Positions 1-9,511 of a stretch of 64,000 nucleotides of DNA are shown in pieces. A program made the position numbers and the translations under genes. Source of the DNA: Bordetella hinzii LMG 13501 (GTDB taxonomy: Bacteria; Pseudomonadota; Gammaproteobacteria; Burkholderiales; Burkholderiaceae_B). The stretch is from positions 1-64,000 of the forward strand of contig NZ_LRUJ01000005.1 in assembly GCF_001548475.1 (NCBI RefSeq). Direction: 5' to 3'. Within the stretch, counting starts at the first letter, position 1; every line of letters starts with the position of its first letter. The notes beneath the pieces are model-generated. The model saw only the letters and a list, made by a program, of their open reading frames with translations, had not been told where the DNA came from and did not search any database.

Positions 1-1284
1 CCATCCGCCGCCAGAACCCGGCCGGCCGCCGGCGCCCGGCCCGCCGCCACCGGCGCACGGCCTCCCGCCGGTGGCGCCCGGCCTCCCGCCACCGGCGCAC
101 GGCCCAAGAACGCCAAGGCGGCCAGCAAGTCCGCCATGGCCCAAGCCCCCGCCGACGTGCTCGCCGGGTATCTCGCGGATCCGTCGAACAAGCGGCGCTT
201 CGATTTTGTGTTGAGCGACCAGATGTCCACTCTGGATCTCTCCGACCATCCCTATTACCGGGTCGAGGGAATGCACACGATCAAGACCCAGGACAAAGAC
301 CCCGAGCACCACTACGTCAACACCTTCACGCCGGAAACCTGGACCCTGCTGCCCCCCAGCCAGCGGCCTCGCCACGAGACGCGCTACAACACGGCGGACG
401 TCATCCTCTCCCAATACCTGACCGCGGCCCGCGCGGACGGCTTCGAGGACCAGCGGCCGGGCAAGCTGGTTTTCATGCTGGACTCCCAGGACAGGACAGC
501 GCCGTTCCGCAATGCCGACGGCGAGGTGAATAGCGAGCGCTTCCTGAGCGGCACGCGCGCGGGCAGGCAGGCGCAACGCCTGATGGACGCACTGGATCTG
601 ACAATAGACCGGATTCAGTTCAACCCGCTGATCGACCGGCTGGACCTGCACGTCTCCACCCTGCCCGGGGCAAGCACGACCGACATCCTGTCGCGTCACC
701 TGGCGCAACCGGAACGGCGCCAGGCCATGGACCTGCTGCAACAGGCATTCATCACACAGCGGCAGGACCGAGGCGGCGCGGCGGGGTCCGTCGGCGGGAC
801 CTATGCGCTATCGGACCTGCCCCCCGACCAACCCATCAATCTGTTCGTCAACTCCTTCTCACCCGATCGCTGGATCATGCACCAGAACTGGCGCCAGAAC
901 GCGCAACGCCCCTACTTCGCCAACGATGTGGTCCTGGCGCAATACAGCATCGCGGCCAAGGCCCATGGCTACTATGGCCGGCTGCCCCGGACCATCGTGC
1001 GCGACAATATCGTCAACGAGACAAGCCAGGCTTTTTTCGCCGCGGCCGGCGCGCGGCCGGACCTGCAGGGCTTCCTGACCAAGACGCCCAACGGCAAGCA
1101 CACGCAACGCATCCTGGACAGCCTGGACATGCGGGCGACGGGCTTGCAATGGCTGCCCGAAGACCGGCAGGCCATCATCACCGTCCAGCCCAAGGTCGAG
1201 CCCGCCAAACCCCGGGCCGAACCGGCCAGGCCGAAGGCCCCGCCAGCCAAGGCCACGTCACGCCGGCCCACCGCCGGCCATTGA
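1..1284 (+). CDS. Partial protein with heptapeptide repeats and a duplicated unknown domain
   Basis: The reading frame is open from the first base of the window, so the N-terminus lies outside; 427 residues are visible. An ATG at 136 could be read as a start but has no Shine-Dalgarno sequence, and the frame upstream encodes an ordered A-[TG]-G-A-R-P-P repeat, so I treat it as internal. After the repeats come two related domains, at visible residues about 54-221 and 229-396. Shared landmarks are VNTFTPETW / [16 protein letters not shown] / DVVLAQY and LMDALDL / ILDSLDM. The C-terminal tail of about 30 residues is rich in Pro, Ala, Lys and Arg. No signal peptide or membrane segment is visible. 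I do not recognise the family. A secreted or DNA-associated role is possible given the basic low-complexity ends, but nothing proves it. Confidence 0.7.
   Translation, partial: PSAARTRPAAGARPAATGARPPAGGARPPATGARPKNAKAASKSAMAQAPADVLAGYLADPSNKRRFDFVLSDQMSTLDLSDHPYYRVEGMHTIKTQDKDPEHHYVNTFTPETWTLLPPSQRPRHETRYNTADVILSQYLTAARADGFEDQRPGKLVFMLDSQDRTAPFRNADGEVNSERFLSGTRAGRQAQRLMDALDLTIDRIQFNPLIDRLDLHVSTLPGASTTDILSRHLAQPERRQAMDLLQQAFITQRQDRGGAAGSVGGTYALSDLPPDQPINLFVNSFSPDRWIMHQNWRQNAQRPYFANDVVLAQYSIAAKAHGYYGRLPRTIVRDNIVNETSQAFFAAAGARPDLQGFLTKTPNGKHTQRILDSLDMRATGLQWLPEDRQAIITVQPKVEPAKPRAEPARPKAPPAKATSRRPTAGH
28..105 (+). repeat. 21-nt tandem repeat coding for ATGARPP-like heptads
   Basis: Three in-frame units of about 21 nt (46-66, 67-87, 88-105), preceded by a degenerate copy at 28-42, encode A-[T/G]-G-A-R-P-P. 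The array may continue upstream of the window. Such arrays often vary in copy number between strains, which is inference here. Confidence 0.7.
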
Positions 1285-1291
1285 GCCCGCT

Positions 1292-1942
1292 TCAGCGCGC
1301 GGCGCCGCCGGAGCGGCGCCGGCCGCGCAAGAAGCGCACGATGGCCGCCGCCGCGACCGGCACGATGGCCGCGGCCAGGCCCACCAGCACGATGGTGTTG
1401 AGATGGTCCTTGATGACGGGGATATTGCCGAAGAAGTAACCGGCGGTGATCAGGCCCACGACCCAAAGCAGCGCGCCGCTGACATTGAAGAACTGGAACC
1501 GGCCTTGCGGCATCTGCGCCACGCCCGCCACGAAAGGCGCGAAGGTCCGCACCACGGGGATGAAGCGGGACATGACAATGGTCTTGCCGCCGTGCTTCTC
1601 ATAGAAGAGATGCGTCTTGAGCAGCGCGCCCCGGTCCAGGAAGCGCACATTCATGGTGAAGACGCGCGGCCCCAGGCTGCGGCCTATCCAGTAGTTGAGG
1701 GTGTTGCCCGTCACGGCGGCGACCACCAGCAGCAGGGCCAACAGCACCGGATCGACGGCGCCGCTGGCGCCGAAGGCCCCGGCGATGAAGAGCAGCGAAT
1801 CGCCGGGCAAAAAGGGCAGGATGACCAGCCCCGTCTCGGCAAAGACAATCAAAAAGAGCACCAGATAGACCCATGCGCCATACTGGTCGATCCAGACACC
1901 GAAGGTCTGATCGATGTGCAGGATCATGTTGAGAAAATCCAT
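1292..1942 (-). CDS. DedA family membrane protein
   Basis: A 216-residue polytopic inner-membrane protein of the DedA/VTT (SNARE-associated) family. Family members act in undecaprenyl phosphate or phospholipid translocation and proton-motive-force homeostasis. Hallmarks are the early [14 protein letters not shown] segment around residue 34 and the conserved [19 protein letters not shown]-like block near residue 125 that carries essential Arg residues. It has about five hydrophobic segments and a basic RRGR C-terminus. The start [11 protein letters not shown] was chosen because the frame upstream is only antisense to mutL. It is divergent from mutL and convergent with the upstream unknown gene. 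A second, shorter DedA paralogue lies at 11684-12196. Confidence 0.9.
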   Translation of the reverse strand: MDFLNMILHIDQTFGVWIDQYGAWVYLVLFLIVFAETGLVILPFLPGDSLLFIAGAFGASGAVDPVLLALLLVVAAVTGNTLNYWIGRSLGPRVFTMNVRFLDRGALLKTHLFYEKHGGKTIVMSRFIPVVRTFAPFVAGVAQMPQGRFQFFNVSGALLWVVGLITAGYFFGNIPVIKDHLNTIVLVGLAAAIVPVAAAAIVRFLRGRRRSGGAAR

Positions 1943-1962
1943 TGTCTGCGCGCGCCCCGGCC

Positions 1963-1990
1963 TTGCCTCGAAAAGAAGAGACACTATAGC
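1963..1990 (+). promoter_or_regulatory. Candidate sigma70 promoter for mutL-miaA
   Basis: TTGCCT at 1963-1968 and TATAGC at 1985-1990 are separated by 16 bases, about 57 bases upstream of the mutL start. The match to consensus is moderate (four of six in each box). Confidence 0.35.
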
Positions 1991-2047
1991 CCAGCCCCGG
2001 CAGGGGCTAAAATCGCCGGCATACCCCTGCTTCGACCCCAGCCCGCC

Positions 2048-3913
2048 ATGTCCGACCGCCGCTCCATTGCCCCACTGCCCGACCTGCTGATCAGCCAGAT
2101 TGCGGCCGGCGAGGTGATCGAGCGCCCGGCTTCGGTGCTGAAGGAAATCCTCGAAAACGCCATCGACGCCGGCGCCCGGGCCATCGAGATCCGCCTGGAG
2201 GGCGGCGGTATACGGCGCATCGCCGTCAGCGACGACGGCTTTGGCATCCCGCCCGAAGAACTGCCGCTGGCCGTGGCGCGCCATGCAACCAGCAAGATCC
2301 GTTCGCTCACGGAGCTGGAATCCGTCGCGTCCATGGGGTTTCGCGGGGAGGCGCTGGCCTCCATCTCCTCGGTGGCGCGCCTGGCCATCATTTCGCGGGT
2401 CCGCAATGGCGAGCACGCCTGGCAGATCGACGCCGCGAGCGGCGAGGTCAGCCCCGCCTCGGGGCCGGCCGGCACCACGGTGGATGTGCGCCAGCTGTTC
2501 GACAATGTGCCGGCGCGGCGCAAGTTCCTGCGCTCGGAGGCCACCGAGTTCGGGCATTGCCTGGATGCGCTGGAACGCATCGCCCTGGCCCATCCGCAGA
2601 TCGCCTTCCGCCTGTTCCACCACGACAAGGCCCAGCGCCAATGGCTGCCGGCCGATCCGGGCCAGCGTATCCGCGATGTGCTGGGCGCGGAGTTCGCCAG
2701 CCAGGCCCTGCCGGTCGACACCCGCTACGGCGCCATCGGCCTCATGGGCATGGTGACCCGGCCGACAGCGGCGCGCGCGCGCGCCGACCGCCAATACCTC
2801 TATGTCAACGGCCGCTATGTGCGCGACCGCACGGTCAGCCATGCCTTGCGCAGCGCCTATGCCGATGTGCTGCACGGCGACCGCCAGCCGGCCTATGTGC
2901 TCTACCTCGACGTGGACCCGGCGGCCGTGGACGTCAACGTCCATCCGGCCAAGCACGAAGTGCGTTTTCGCGATAGCGGCGCCGTGCATCGCTTCGTGGC
3001 ACAGGTGGTCGGACAGACGCTGGCGCAGACCGGCGGCGCCCAGGCGCTGGAGGGCGAGGCCGGCCCCGCGCCGGCTCCCGAAGCCGCCGTCGAGGCTGCC
3101 GAGGCGGCCCCGGCGCGCCCGGCGGCCGTCCTGCGGCCCAGCCCCTATGCGCCCGCCTCGCGCCCGCATACCCAGGTGCCTTTCCGGCTGCAAGAGCCCG
3201 AAGGCGTCGCGGCCAGCGACTGGCAATCCCTGTACCGGCCGCTGGCCGAGGCCGCCGCGGCGCCGGCCATGCTGGCCGAGCCGGCGCCCCGCCCCGCTCC
3301 GGCCGCCAGCCCGCTGCCCGAGCACGAGGATCAGCCGCTGGGCATGGCGCTGGGCCAGCTGCATGGCGTCTACATCCTGGCGCAGAACGCCCGCGGCCTC
3401 ATCCTGGTCGACATGCACGCCGCGCACGAGCGCGTCGTCTATGAACAGCTCAAGCGCGCCCTGGACAGCCGCAACCTGCCGCGCCAGGACCTCCTGGTGC
3501 CGGTGGTTTTCCACGCCCAGGAAAAAGACGTCGCCCTGGTCGAGGAGTACGCCGGCCAGCTGGCCGAACTCGGCTTCGAGATGCGCCCGTCCGGCCCCAG
3601 CTCCATCGCCGTGCGCAGCGTGCCCGCGCTGCTGGCGCGCGGCGACATCGAAAGCCTGGCGCGCGCCGTGCTGCGCGATCTCGGCTCGGTGGGCGAATCC
3701 CGGCTGCTGACCGAGCAGCGCAACGAGCTGCTTTCGACCATGGCCTGCCATGGTTCGGTGCGCGCCAACCGCCGCCTCACCCTCGAGGAAATGAACGCGC
3801 TGCTGCGCCAAATGGAAGCCACTGAGCGCGCCGACCAATGCAATCATGGCCGGCCCACATGGATCCAGTGGTCGGTCAGCGACCTGGACAAGCTGTTCTT
3901 GCGCGGCCAGTGA
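2048..3913 (+). CDS. mutL: DNA mismatch repair protein MutL (endonuclease type)
   Basis: A 621-residue MutL. The N-terminal GHKL ATPase has [11 protein letters not shown] (motif I), D-D-G-F-G-I (II), A-T-S-K-I and G-F-R-G-E-A-L (III). A proline/alanine-rich linker runs from about residue 335 to 430, followed by the dimerisation domain. The C-terminal domain carries the metal-dependent nicking motifs of MutL proteins from bacteria without Mut[13 protein letters not shown] (DQHA-x2-E-x4-E with Met for Gln), an ACHGSVR block, CNHGRPT, and a terminal FLR. It should therefore nick the daughter strand itself in the MutS-MutL repair pathway. It is followed after 2 bases by miaA, so the two are probably co-transcribed. 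The start is the first ATG of the conserved [15 protein letters not shown] region. Confidence 0.97.
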   Translation: MSDRRSIAPLPDLLISQIAAGEVIERPASVLKEILENAIDAGARAIEIRLEGGGIRRIAVSDDGFGIPPEELPLAVARHATSKIRSLTELESVASMGFRGEALASISSVARLAIISRVRNGEHAWQIDAASGEVSPASGPAGTTVDVRQLFDNVPARRKFLRSEATEFGHCLDALERIALAHPQIAFRLFHHDKAQRQWLPADPGQRIRDVLGAEFASQALPVDTRYGAIGLMGMVTRPTAARARADRQYLYVNGRYVRDRTVSHALRSAYADVLHGDRQPAYVLYLDVDPAAVDVNVHPAKHEVRFRDSGAVHRFVAQVVGQTLAQTGGAQALEGEAGPAPAPEAAVEAAEAAPARPAAVLRPSPYAPASRPHTQVPFRLQEPEGVAASDWQSLYRPLAEAAAAPAMLAEPAPRPAPAASPLPEHEDQPLGMALGQLHGVYILAQNARGLILVDMHAAHERVVYEQLKRALDSRNLPRQDLLVPVVFHAQEKDVALVEEYAGQLAELGFEMRPSGPSSIAVRSVPALLARGDIESLARAVLRDLGSVGESRLLTEQRNELLSTMACHGSVRANRRLTLEEMNALLRQMEATERADQCNHGRPTWIQWSVSDLDKLFLRGQ

Positions 3914-3915
3914 GC

Positions 3916-4866
3916 ATGGAGCAGCCCGCCCTGATCTGCCTGGCCGGCCCGACCGCGGCCGGCAAGAGCGCCGCCACCCTGGCCCTGGCCCGGCGTTGGC
4001 CGCTCGAAATCATCAACGTCGATTCGGCGACGATCTATCGTGGCATGGACATCGGCACCGCCAAGCCGACGCAGGCCGAGCAGGCCCAAGTGCCGCAGCA
4101 TTTGCTGGATATCCGCGACGCCGCCGAATCCTATTCGGCAGCGGAGTTCCGCGGGGACGCGCTGCGCCTGATAGCCGAGATCCAGGCGCGCGGCCGCATT
4201 CCCTTGCTGGCCGGCGGCACCATGCTCTACTACAAGGCCTTGCGCGAGGGGCTGGACGACCTGCCCCAGGCCGACCCCGCCCTGCGGGCCGAACTCGAAG
4301 CCCGCGCCGCCGAACAGGGCTGGCCGGCCCTGCACGCCGAACTGGCGCGGCACGATCCCGTGACGGCGGCGCGCCTCTCGCCCAATGACAGCCAGCGCAT
4401 CCAGCGCGCGCTGGAGATCTGCCTGCTCTCCGGCCAGCCTATGTCGGCCCTGCTCACCGGCCAGGACCGCCGCGCCGACACCGGCCATCGTTTCGTGACC
4501 ATCAGCCTCGAACCCGCGGACCGCGCCGGGCTGCATGCGCGCATCGCCCAGCGCTTTGACGCCATGCTGCAGGCCGGACTGGTCGACGAGGTGCGCCGCC
4601 TGCATGCCCGCGGCGACCTGCACCCGGGCCTGCCTTCGGTGCGCTGCGTGGGCTACCGCCAGATATGGGCCCACCTCGATGGCGAAATCGGGCTCGAACA
4701 GGCGCGCGAGCAGGGCATCGCCGCGACCCGCCAGCTCGCCAAGCGGCAGCTTACCTGGCTGCGCGCCCAGCCCGGCCGCCTCATCGTCGATTGCCTGGCG
4801 CCCGATGCCGTCGCGCGCGTGCTCGACATGGCGGCGCCCTATCTGGACCCGGCCGTCGGCGCATAG
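3916..4866 (+). CDS. miaA: tRNA dimethylallyltransferase MiaA
   Basis: A 316-residue enzyme that transfers a dimethylallyl group to N6 of A37 in tRNAs reading UNN codons, the first step of ms2i6A synthesis. The P-loop G-P-T-A-A-G-K-S is near residue 11. It is followed by [16 protein letters not shown] and [12 protein letters not shown], all diagnostic. The start ATG lies 2 bases after the mutL stop. An in-frame extension into mutL exists but lacks conserved sequence. The mutL-miaA order is common in proteobacteria. Confidence 0.97.
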   Translation: MEQPALICLAGPTAAGKSAATLALARRWPLEIINVDSATIYRGMDIGTAKPTQAEQAQVPQHLLDIRDAAESYSAAEFRGDALRLIAEIQARGRIPLLAGGTMLYYKALREGLDDLPQADPALRAELEARAAEQGWPALHAELARHDPVTAARLSPNDSQRIQRALEICLLSGQPMSALLTGQDRRADTGHRFVTISLEPADRAGLHARIAQRFDAMLQAGLVDEVRRLHARGDLHPGLPSVRCVGYRQIWAHLDGEIGLEQAREQGIAATRQLAKRQLTWLRAQPGRLIVDCLAPDAVARVLDMAAPYLDPAVGA

Positions 4867-4868
4867 CC

Positions 4869-4894
4869 AAAAAAAACCCGCCATCTTGGCGGGT
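4869..4894 (-). terminator. Rho-independent terminator of purM
   Basis: An 8-bp perfect stem (ACCCGCCA/TGGCGGGT, 4876-4883 with 4887-4894) with a 3-base loop. On the minus strand it is followed by eight T residues, 22 bases after the purM stop. On the plus strand the A-run precedes the stem, so it acts mainly for purM. Confidence 0.85.
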
Positions 4895-4916
4895 GTGGGC
4901 TCGCGGGGCCGGGCGC

Positions 4917-5966
<1,050 letters not shown>

Positions 5967-6018
5967 GAGGAAAACCGTGGGAAATGTAACAATTGCGGAT
6001 TCGGGGGAGTAGAGCGGG

Positions 6019-6047
6019 ATTTTAGACGAAGCGGCGAACAGACCCAA
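6019..6047 (-). promoter_or_regulatory. sigma70 promoter of purM
   Basis: Reading the minus strand, TTGGGT (6047-6042) and TAAAAT (6024-6019) are separated by exactly 17 bases. This predicts a transcript start near 6012 and a leader of about 45 bases. I saw no clear PurR-like palindrome beside it. Confidence 0.6.
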
Positions 6048-6214
6048 TCCGGGGCCGATCCGGCGCGGATTCGCTGCTTTCCGACACCTTTTTTCCCGAT
6101 TGGCGGCTCCGGGCGGCATCCGCGCAGGACGGAAGAGGCTTTCGTGGTTTAAAGTTAAGGGTTAGCCGCGCACGACGCCGCGCCCGGCCCCAAGCTAGTC
6201 TTATTGCAATTCCA

Positions 6215-6910
6215 ATGAACCGCCAGCTGCTGCTTGACGTACTTCCTGCGCCAGCGCCTTCGCTGAATAACTTCATTGCCGGCCCCAACGGCGAGGCATT
6301 GGCGGCCGCTCGCGCCCTCGCCGCGGGGCGCGCCATCTACCTGTGGGGCCCGGCGGGCTGCGGGCGCAGCCATCTGCTGCGCGGCCTGGCCTCGCGCGCC
6401 GAGGCGGTCTATATCGATGCGCCCAGCGGGCCGCAGATGCTGCGCCAGCTCGCCCAAGCCGACTCCACCGCGCCCATGCCGGCCATCATCGCCGTCGACG
6501 ACGTGCACCTGATGGACAAGGCCAGGCAGGCGGCCCTCTTCGCCCTGTACAATCGCTGGCGCGAATCGGCGGCGACCGACCGCGCGTTCGCGCTGGCCGT
6601 GGCCGGCGATCGCGCGCCCATGTCGCTGCCCCTGCGCGAAGACCTGCGCACCCGCCTCGGCTGGGACCTGGTGTTTCGCCTCGAACCTCTTTCGGATGCC
6701 GACAAGCTGTCCGCGCTGTCGGCCCAGGCCGCCGACCGCGGCCTGCAATTGGCGCCCGAGGTCATCAACTGGATGTTGACGCACCACGAGCGCGACATCC
6801 GCAAGCTGGCCGCGCTGCTTGACGCGCTGGACCGCTATTCCCTGGCCACAGGCCGCCCCATCACCACGGCGCTTTTGCGCGCCATGCTTGCCGAATCCCA
6901 AGCCACATGA
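6215..6910 (+). CDS. hda: DnaA-related regulatory inactivator Hda
   Basis: A 231-residue AAA+ protein related to the ATPase domain of DnaA. Hda with the loaded sliding clamp stimulates ATP hydrolysis by DnaA and so limits re-initiation of replication. Near the N-terminus Q-L-L-L-D-V-L could be the clamp-binding motif. The Walker A-like G-P-A-G-C-G-R-S is at about residue 46; Arg replaces the usual Lys. Walker B is I-I-A-V-D-D-V-H at about 92. A sensor-1-like stretch and the C-terminal lid with H-E-R-D-I-R-K-L follow. It is the first gene of an operon with the next three genes, overlapping the HAD gene by 4 bases (ATGA), and is divergent from purM. Confidence 0.9.
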   Translation: MNRQLLLDVLPAPAPSLNNFIAGPNGEALAAARALAAGRAIYLWGPAGCGRSHLLRGLASRAEAVYIDAPSGPQMLRQLAQADSTAPMPAIIAVDDVHLMDKARQAALFALYNRWRESAATDRAFALAVAGDRAPMSLPLREDLRTRLGWDLVFRLEPLSDADKLSALSAQAADRGLQLAPEVINWMLTHHERDIRKLAALLDALDRYSLATGRPITTALLRAMLAESQAT

Positions 6911-7605
6911 GCACCCGCCGTCTCGCCCTGTTTGACCTGGACCACACCCTGCTGCCGCTGGACAGTGATTATCAATGGGCCGATTTCCTGGCGCGCACCG
7001 GACGCGCGGGCGACCCCGACGAAGCCCGGCGCCGCAACGACGACCTGATGGAGCGCTACAACCGCGGCGAACTCACCGCCGAGCAGGCCGCCGAATTCAT
7101 GCTGGGCCTGCTGGCCGCGCACAGCCCCTTCGAGCTGGCGGCCTGGCACGAGGAATTCATGGCCGAGGTGATACGCCCGGCCATGCACACCCGGCCGCTG
7201 GACCTGGTCGCCGGACACCTGGCCGCCGGCGACCTGTGCGCCGTGGTCACCGCCACCAACAGCTTCGTCACCGCCCCCATCGCCCGCGCCTTCGGCATCC
7301 CGCACCTGATCGCCACCGATGCCGAATACCGCAATGGCCGCTACACTGGCCGCATCGAAGGCACGCCCAGCTTCAAGACCGGCAAGGTCGTGCGGGTCAA
7401 GCAGTGGCTGGCCGCTCAACAGCTGTCGCTGAACGACTTCTCCGAGTCTTTCTTCTACAGCGATTCCACCAACGATATTCCCTTGCTTGAAGTCGTCACC
7501 CGTCCCATCGCCACCAACCCCAGCCCCAGCCTGCGCCAGACCGCGCTGCAACGCGGCTGGCAGGTGCTGGACATGTTCGACCATCTCGAAGACCACAAGT
7601 CCTGA
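6907..7605 (+). CDS. HAD-IB family hydrolase (SerB-like phosphatase)
   Basis: A 232-residue haloacid-dehalogenase superfamily phosphatase. Motif I is F-D-L-D-H-T-L-L at about residue 9. Motif II is the V-T-A-T-N region near 112. The late Y-S-D-S-T-N-D-I-P-L-L block near 186 holds the Mg-binding Asp residues. The subclass IB cap resembles phosphoserine phosphatases. The substrate cannot be told from sequence; histidinol-phosphate, phosphoserine and small phospho-sugars are family options. It overlaps hda by 4 bases and pcnB by 1 base, so translation is probably coupled. Confidence 0.9.
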   Translation: MSTRRLALFDLDHTLLPLDSDYQWADFLARTGRAGDPDEARRRNDDLMERYNRGELTAEQAAEFMLGLLAAHSPFELAAWHEEFMAEVIRPAMHTRPLDLVAGHLAAGDLCAVVTATNSFVTAPIARAFGIPHLIATDAEYRNGRYTGRIEGTPSFKTGKVVRVKQWLAAQQLSLNDFSESFFYSDSTNDIPLLEVVTRPIATNPSPSLRQTALQRGWQVLDMFDHLEDHKS

Positions 7606-8957
7606 TGATCACCGACACCATACGAAAATTCGTCGGACGCCTGTTCGGGCCCGTCAACCGAGGCCCGCAACGCATCGCCAGCGACAAGCACGGCATCGAC
7701 CGCCGCAATGTCTCCCGGCATGCCATCAAGGTCTGCGAAGTCCTGCGCCAGCACGGCTATGAAGCCTATATCGTAGGCGGCGCCGTGCGCGACCTGATCA
7801 TGGGCCTGGAACCCAAGGACTTCGACGTGGCCACCAATGCCACGCCCGAGCAGATCCGCCCGCTGTTCCGCCGCGCGCGCATCATCGGCCGGCGCTTCCA
7901 GCTGGTGCACGTGGTCTTCGGCCAGGAGATCATCGAGACGTCCACTTTCCGCGCGCCGGCCTCGGCCGACCAGGAAACCGACGAGCACGGGCGCATCCTG
8001 CGCGACAACGTCTTCGGCAGCCAGGAAGAAGACGCGGCGCGGCGCGACTTCACCATGAACGCGCTCTACTACGACCCGCACACCGAAGAAGTCATCGACT
8101 ATCACAACGGCGTGCAAGACCTGAAAAAGCGCCAGATCCGCATGATCGGCGACCCGGTCAAGCGCTACCGCGAAGACCCCGTGCGCATGCTGCGCGCCGT
8201 GCGCTTCGCCGCCAAGCTCAACGGCACGATAGATCCGGCCACGCGGCAGCCCATCCGCACCATGGCCGCCCTGATCGAGAACGTGCCGGCCTCGCGCCTG
8301 TTCGACGAGATGCTCAAGCTGCTGACCTGCGGCCATGCCATGGACTGCCTGCGCCAGCTGCGCGCCGACGGCCTGCACCATGGCCTGCTGCCGCTGCTGG
8401 ACGTGGTGCTGGAGCAGCCCGGCGGCGAGCACTTCGTCGAGCTGGCGCTGGAGCGCACCGACGCGCGCGTGCGGGCCGGCAAGACCATCAGCCCCAGCTT
8501 CCTGTTCGCCGCCCTGCTCTGGCAGCAGGTCGAGTCGCGCTGGAAAGAACTGCGCGGCCGCGGCGAACACAATATCCCCTCGCTGGTGCAGGCCGCCGAT
8601 TCCGTGCTGGACGAACAAACCGAAAAGCTTGCCATCCAGCGCCGCTTCTCCTCGGACATGCGCGAAATCTGGTTCATGCAGCCGCGCTTCGAACGCCGGG
8701 GCGGCAAGACCGCCTATCGCATGATCGAACAGCCGCGTTTCCGCGCGGCCTGCGACTTCCTGCAGCTGCGCGCCGCCGCCGGCGAATTCGACAGCGTGCT
8801 GGCCCAATGGTGGATGGACCTGGCCAACGCCGACGACGCCACGCGCGCCGAGATGATCGAAGAGTCCGCGCGCCAGCCGCGCGAAGACAGCGGCGAAGAA
8901 AGCGGCCCCTCGCGCCGCCGCCGCCGGCCGCGCCGCCGCCGCAACAGCGCCGAATGA
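7605..8957 (+). CDS. pcnB: Poly(A) polymerase I
   Basis: A 450-residue class II nucleotidyltransferase that adds 3' poly(A) tails to RNAs and marks them for decay. Signature blocks are I-V-G-G-A-V-R-D-L-I-M-G at about residue 56, K-D-F-D-V-A-T-N-A-T-P with the catalytic Asp pair, and R-R-A-R-I-I-G-R-R-F-Q-L-V-H, which separates it from CCA-adding enzymes. The C-terminus is an arginine-rich tail (SRRRRRPRRRRNSAE) suited to RNA binding. Its start codon shares one base with the HAD stop codon, and its stop overlaps the folK start by 4 bases. Confidence 0.96.
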   Translation: MITDTIRKFVGRLFGPVNRGPQRIASDKHGIDRRNVSRHAIKVCEVLRQHGYEAYIVGGAVRDLIMGLEPKDFDVATNATPEQIRPLFRRARIIGRRFQLVHVVFGQEIIETSTFRAPASADQETDEHGRILRDNVFGSQEEDAARRDFTMNALYYDPHTEEVIDYHNGVQDLKKRQIRMIGDPVKRYREDPVRMLRAVRFAAKLNGTIDPATRQPIRTMAALIENVPASRLFDEMLKLLTCGHAMDCLRQLRADGLHHGLLPLLDVVLEQPGGEHFVELALERTDARVRAGKTISPSFLFAALLWQQVESRWKELRGRGEHNIPSLVQAADSVLDEQTEKLAIQRRFSSDMREIWFMQPRFERRGGKTAYRMIEQPRFRAACDFLQLRAAAGEFDSVLAQWWMDLANADDATRAEMIEESARQPREDSGEESGPSRRRRRPRRRRNSAE

Positions 8958-9427
8958 GCCAGCGCGCCTACGTCGGCCTGGGCGCCAATCTCGGAGACGG
9001 CGCCGCGACCCTGCGCGCCGTCCTGGCCGAGATCGCCGCCCTGCCCGGCGTGCAGGCCTGCCGCGCCTCGCCCTTCTACCGCTCGGCGCCGGTCCAGGCC
9101 AGCGGCCCCGACTTCATCAATGCGGTCGCCGAGCTGGACACCACGCTGGCGCCGCTCGAACTGCTCGACGCCCTGCAGGCGCTCGAAACCCGGCATGGCC
9201 GCGAGCGCCCCTACAAGAACGCCCCGCGCACGCTGGACCTCGACCTGCTGCTCTACGGCGGGCTGCGCATGGACACGCCGCGCCTGACCTTGCCCCACCC
9301 GAGACTGCACGAACGCGCCTTCGTGCTCTATCCCCTGCGCGACCTGGCGCCGGCGCTGGAACTGCCCCAGGGCAGCTACGCCGACCTGCTGCGGGCCGTG
9401 GGCGACCAGGCGATCGAGCAAATCTAG
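8954..9427 (+). CDS. folK: 2-amino-4-hydroxy-6-hydroxymethyldihydropteridine pyrophosphokinase
   Basis: A 157-residue HPPK that transfers pyrophosphate from ATP to 6-hydroxymethyldihydropterin in folate synthesis. It shows the family blocks G-L-G-A-N-L-G-D at the start, R-P-Y-K-N-A-P-R-T-L-D-L-D-L-L-L-Y (catalytic Asp pair) near residue 90, and H-P-R-L-H-E-R-A-F-V-L-Y-P-L. The ATGA overlap with pcnB fixes the start. The pcnB-folK pairing is typical of beta- and gammaproteobacteria. Confidence 0.97.
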   Translation: MSQRAYVGLGANLGDGAATLRAVLAEIAALPGVQACRASPFYRSAPVQASGPDFINAVAELDTTLAPLELLDALQALETRHGRERPYKNAPRTLDLDLLLYGGLRMDTPRLTLPHPRLHERAFVLYPLRDLAPALELPQGSYADLLRAVGDQAIEQI

Positions 9428-9511
9428 GCGCGCGGCGCCAGACACCCGGACGGGCCTGCGCACAACGCCAGACCGCGCTCCCGGTGCCCGGCGCCGCCGG
9501 GCCCGTCTCCC

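Noticed and set aside
28-105. The repeats at the window start as a CRISPR or minisatellite outside a gene
   Set aside because: The 21-nt units keep one reading frame that continues into the coding sequence.
1292-3847. 851-residue open frame on the minus strand across mutL
   Set aside because: Only its 3' 651 bases code for DedA. The rest is antisense to the strongly conserved mutL and arises from high GC.
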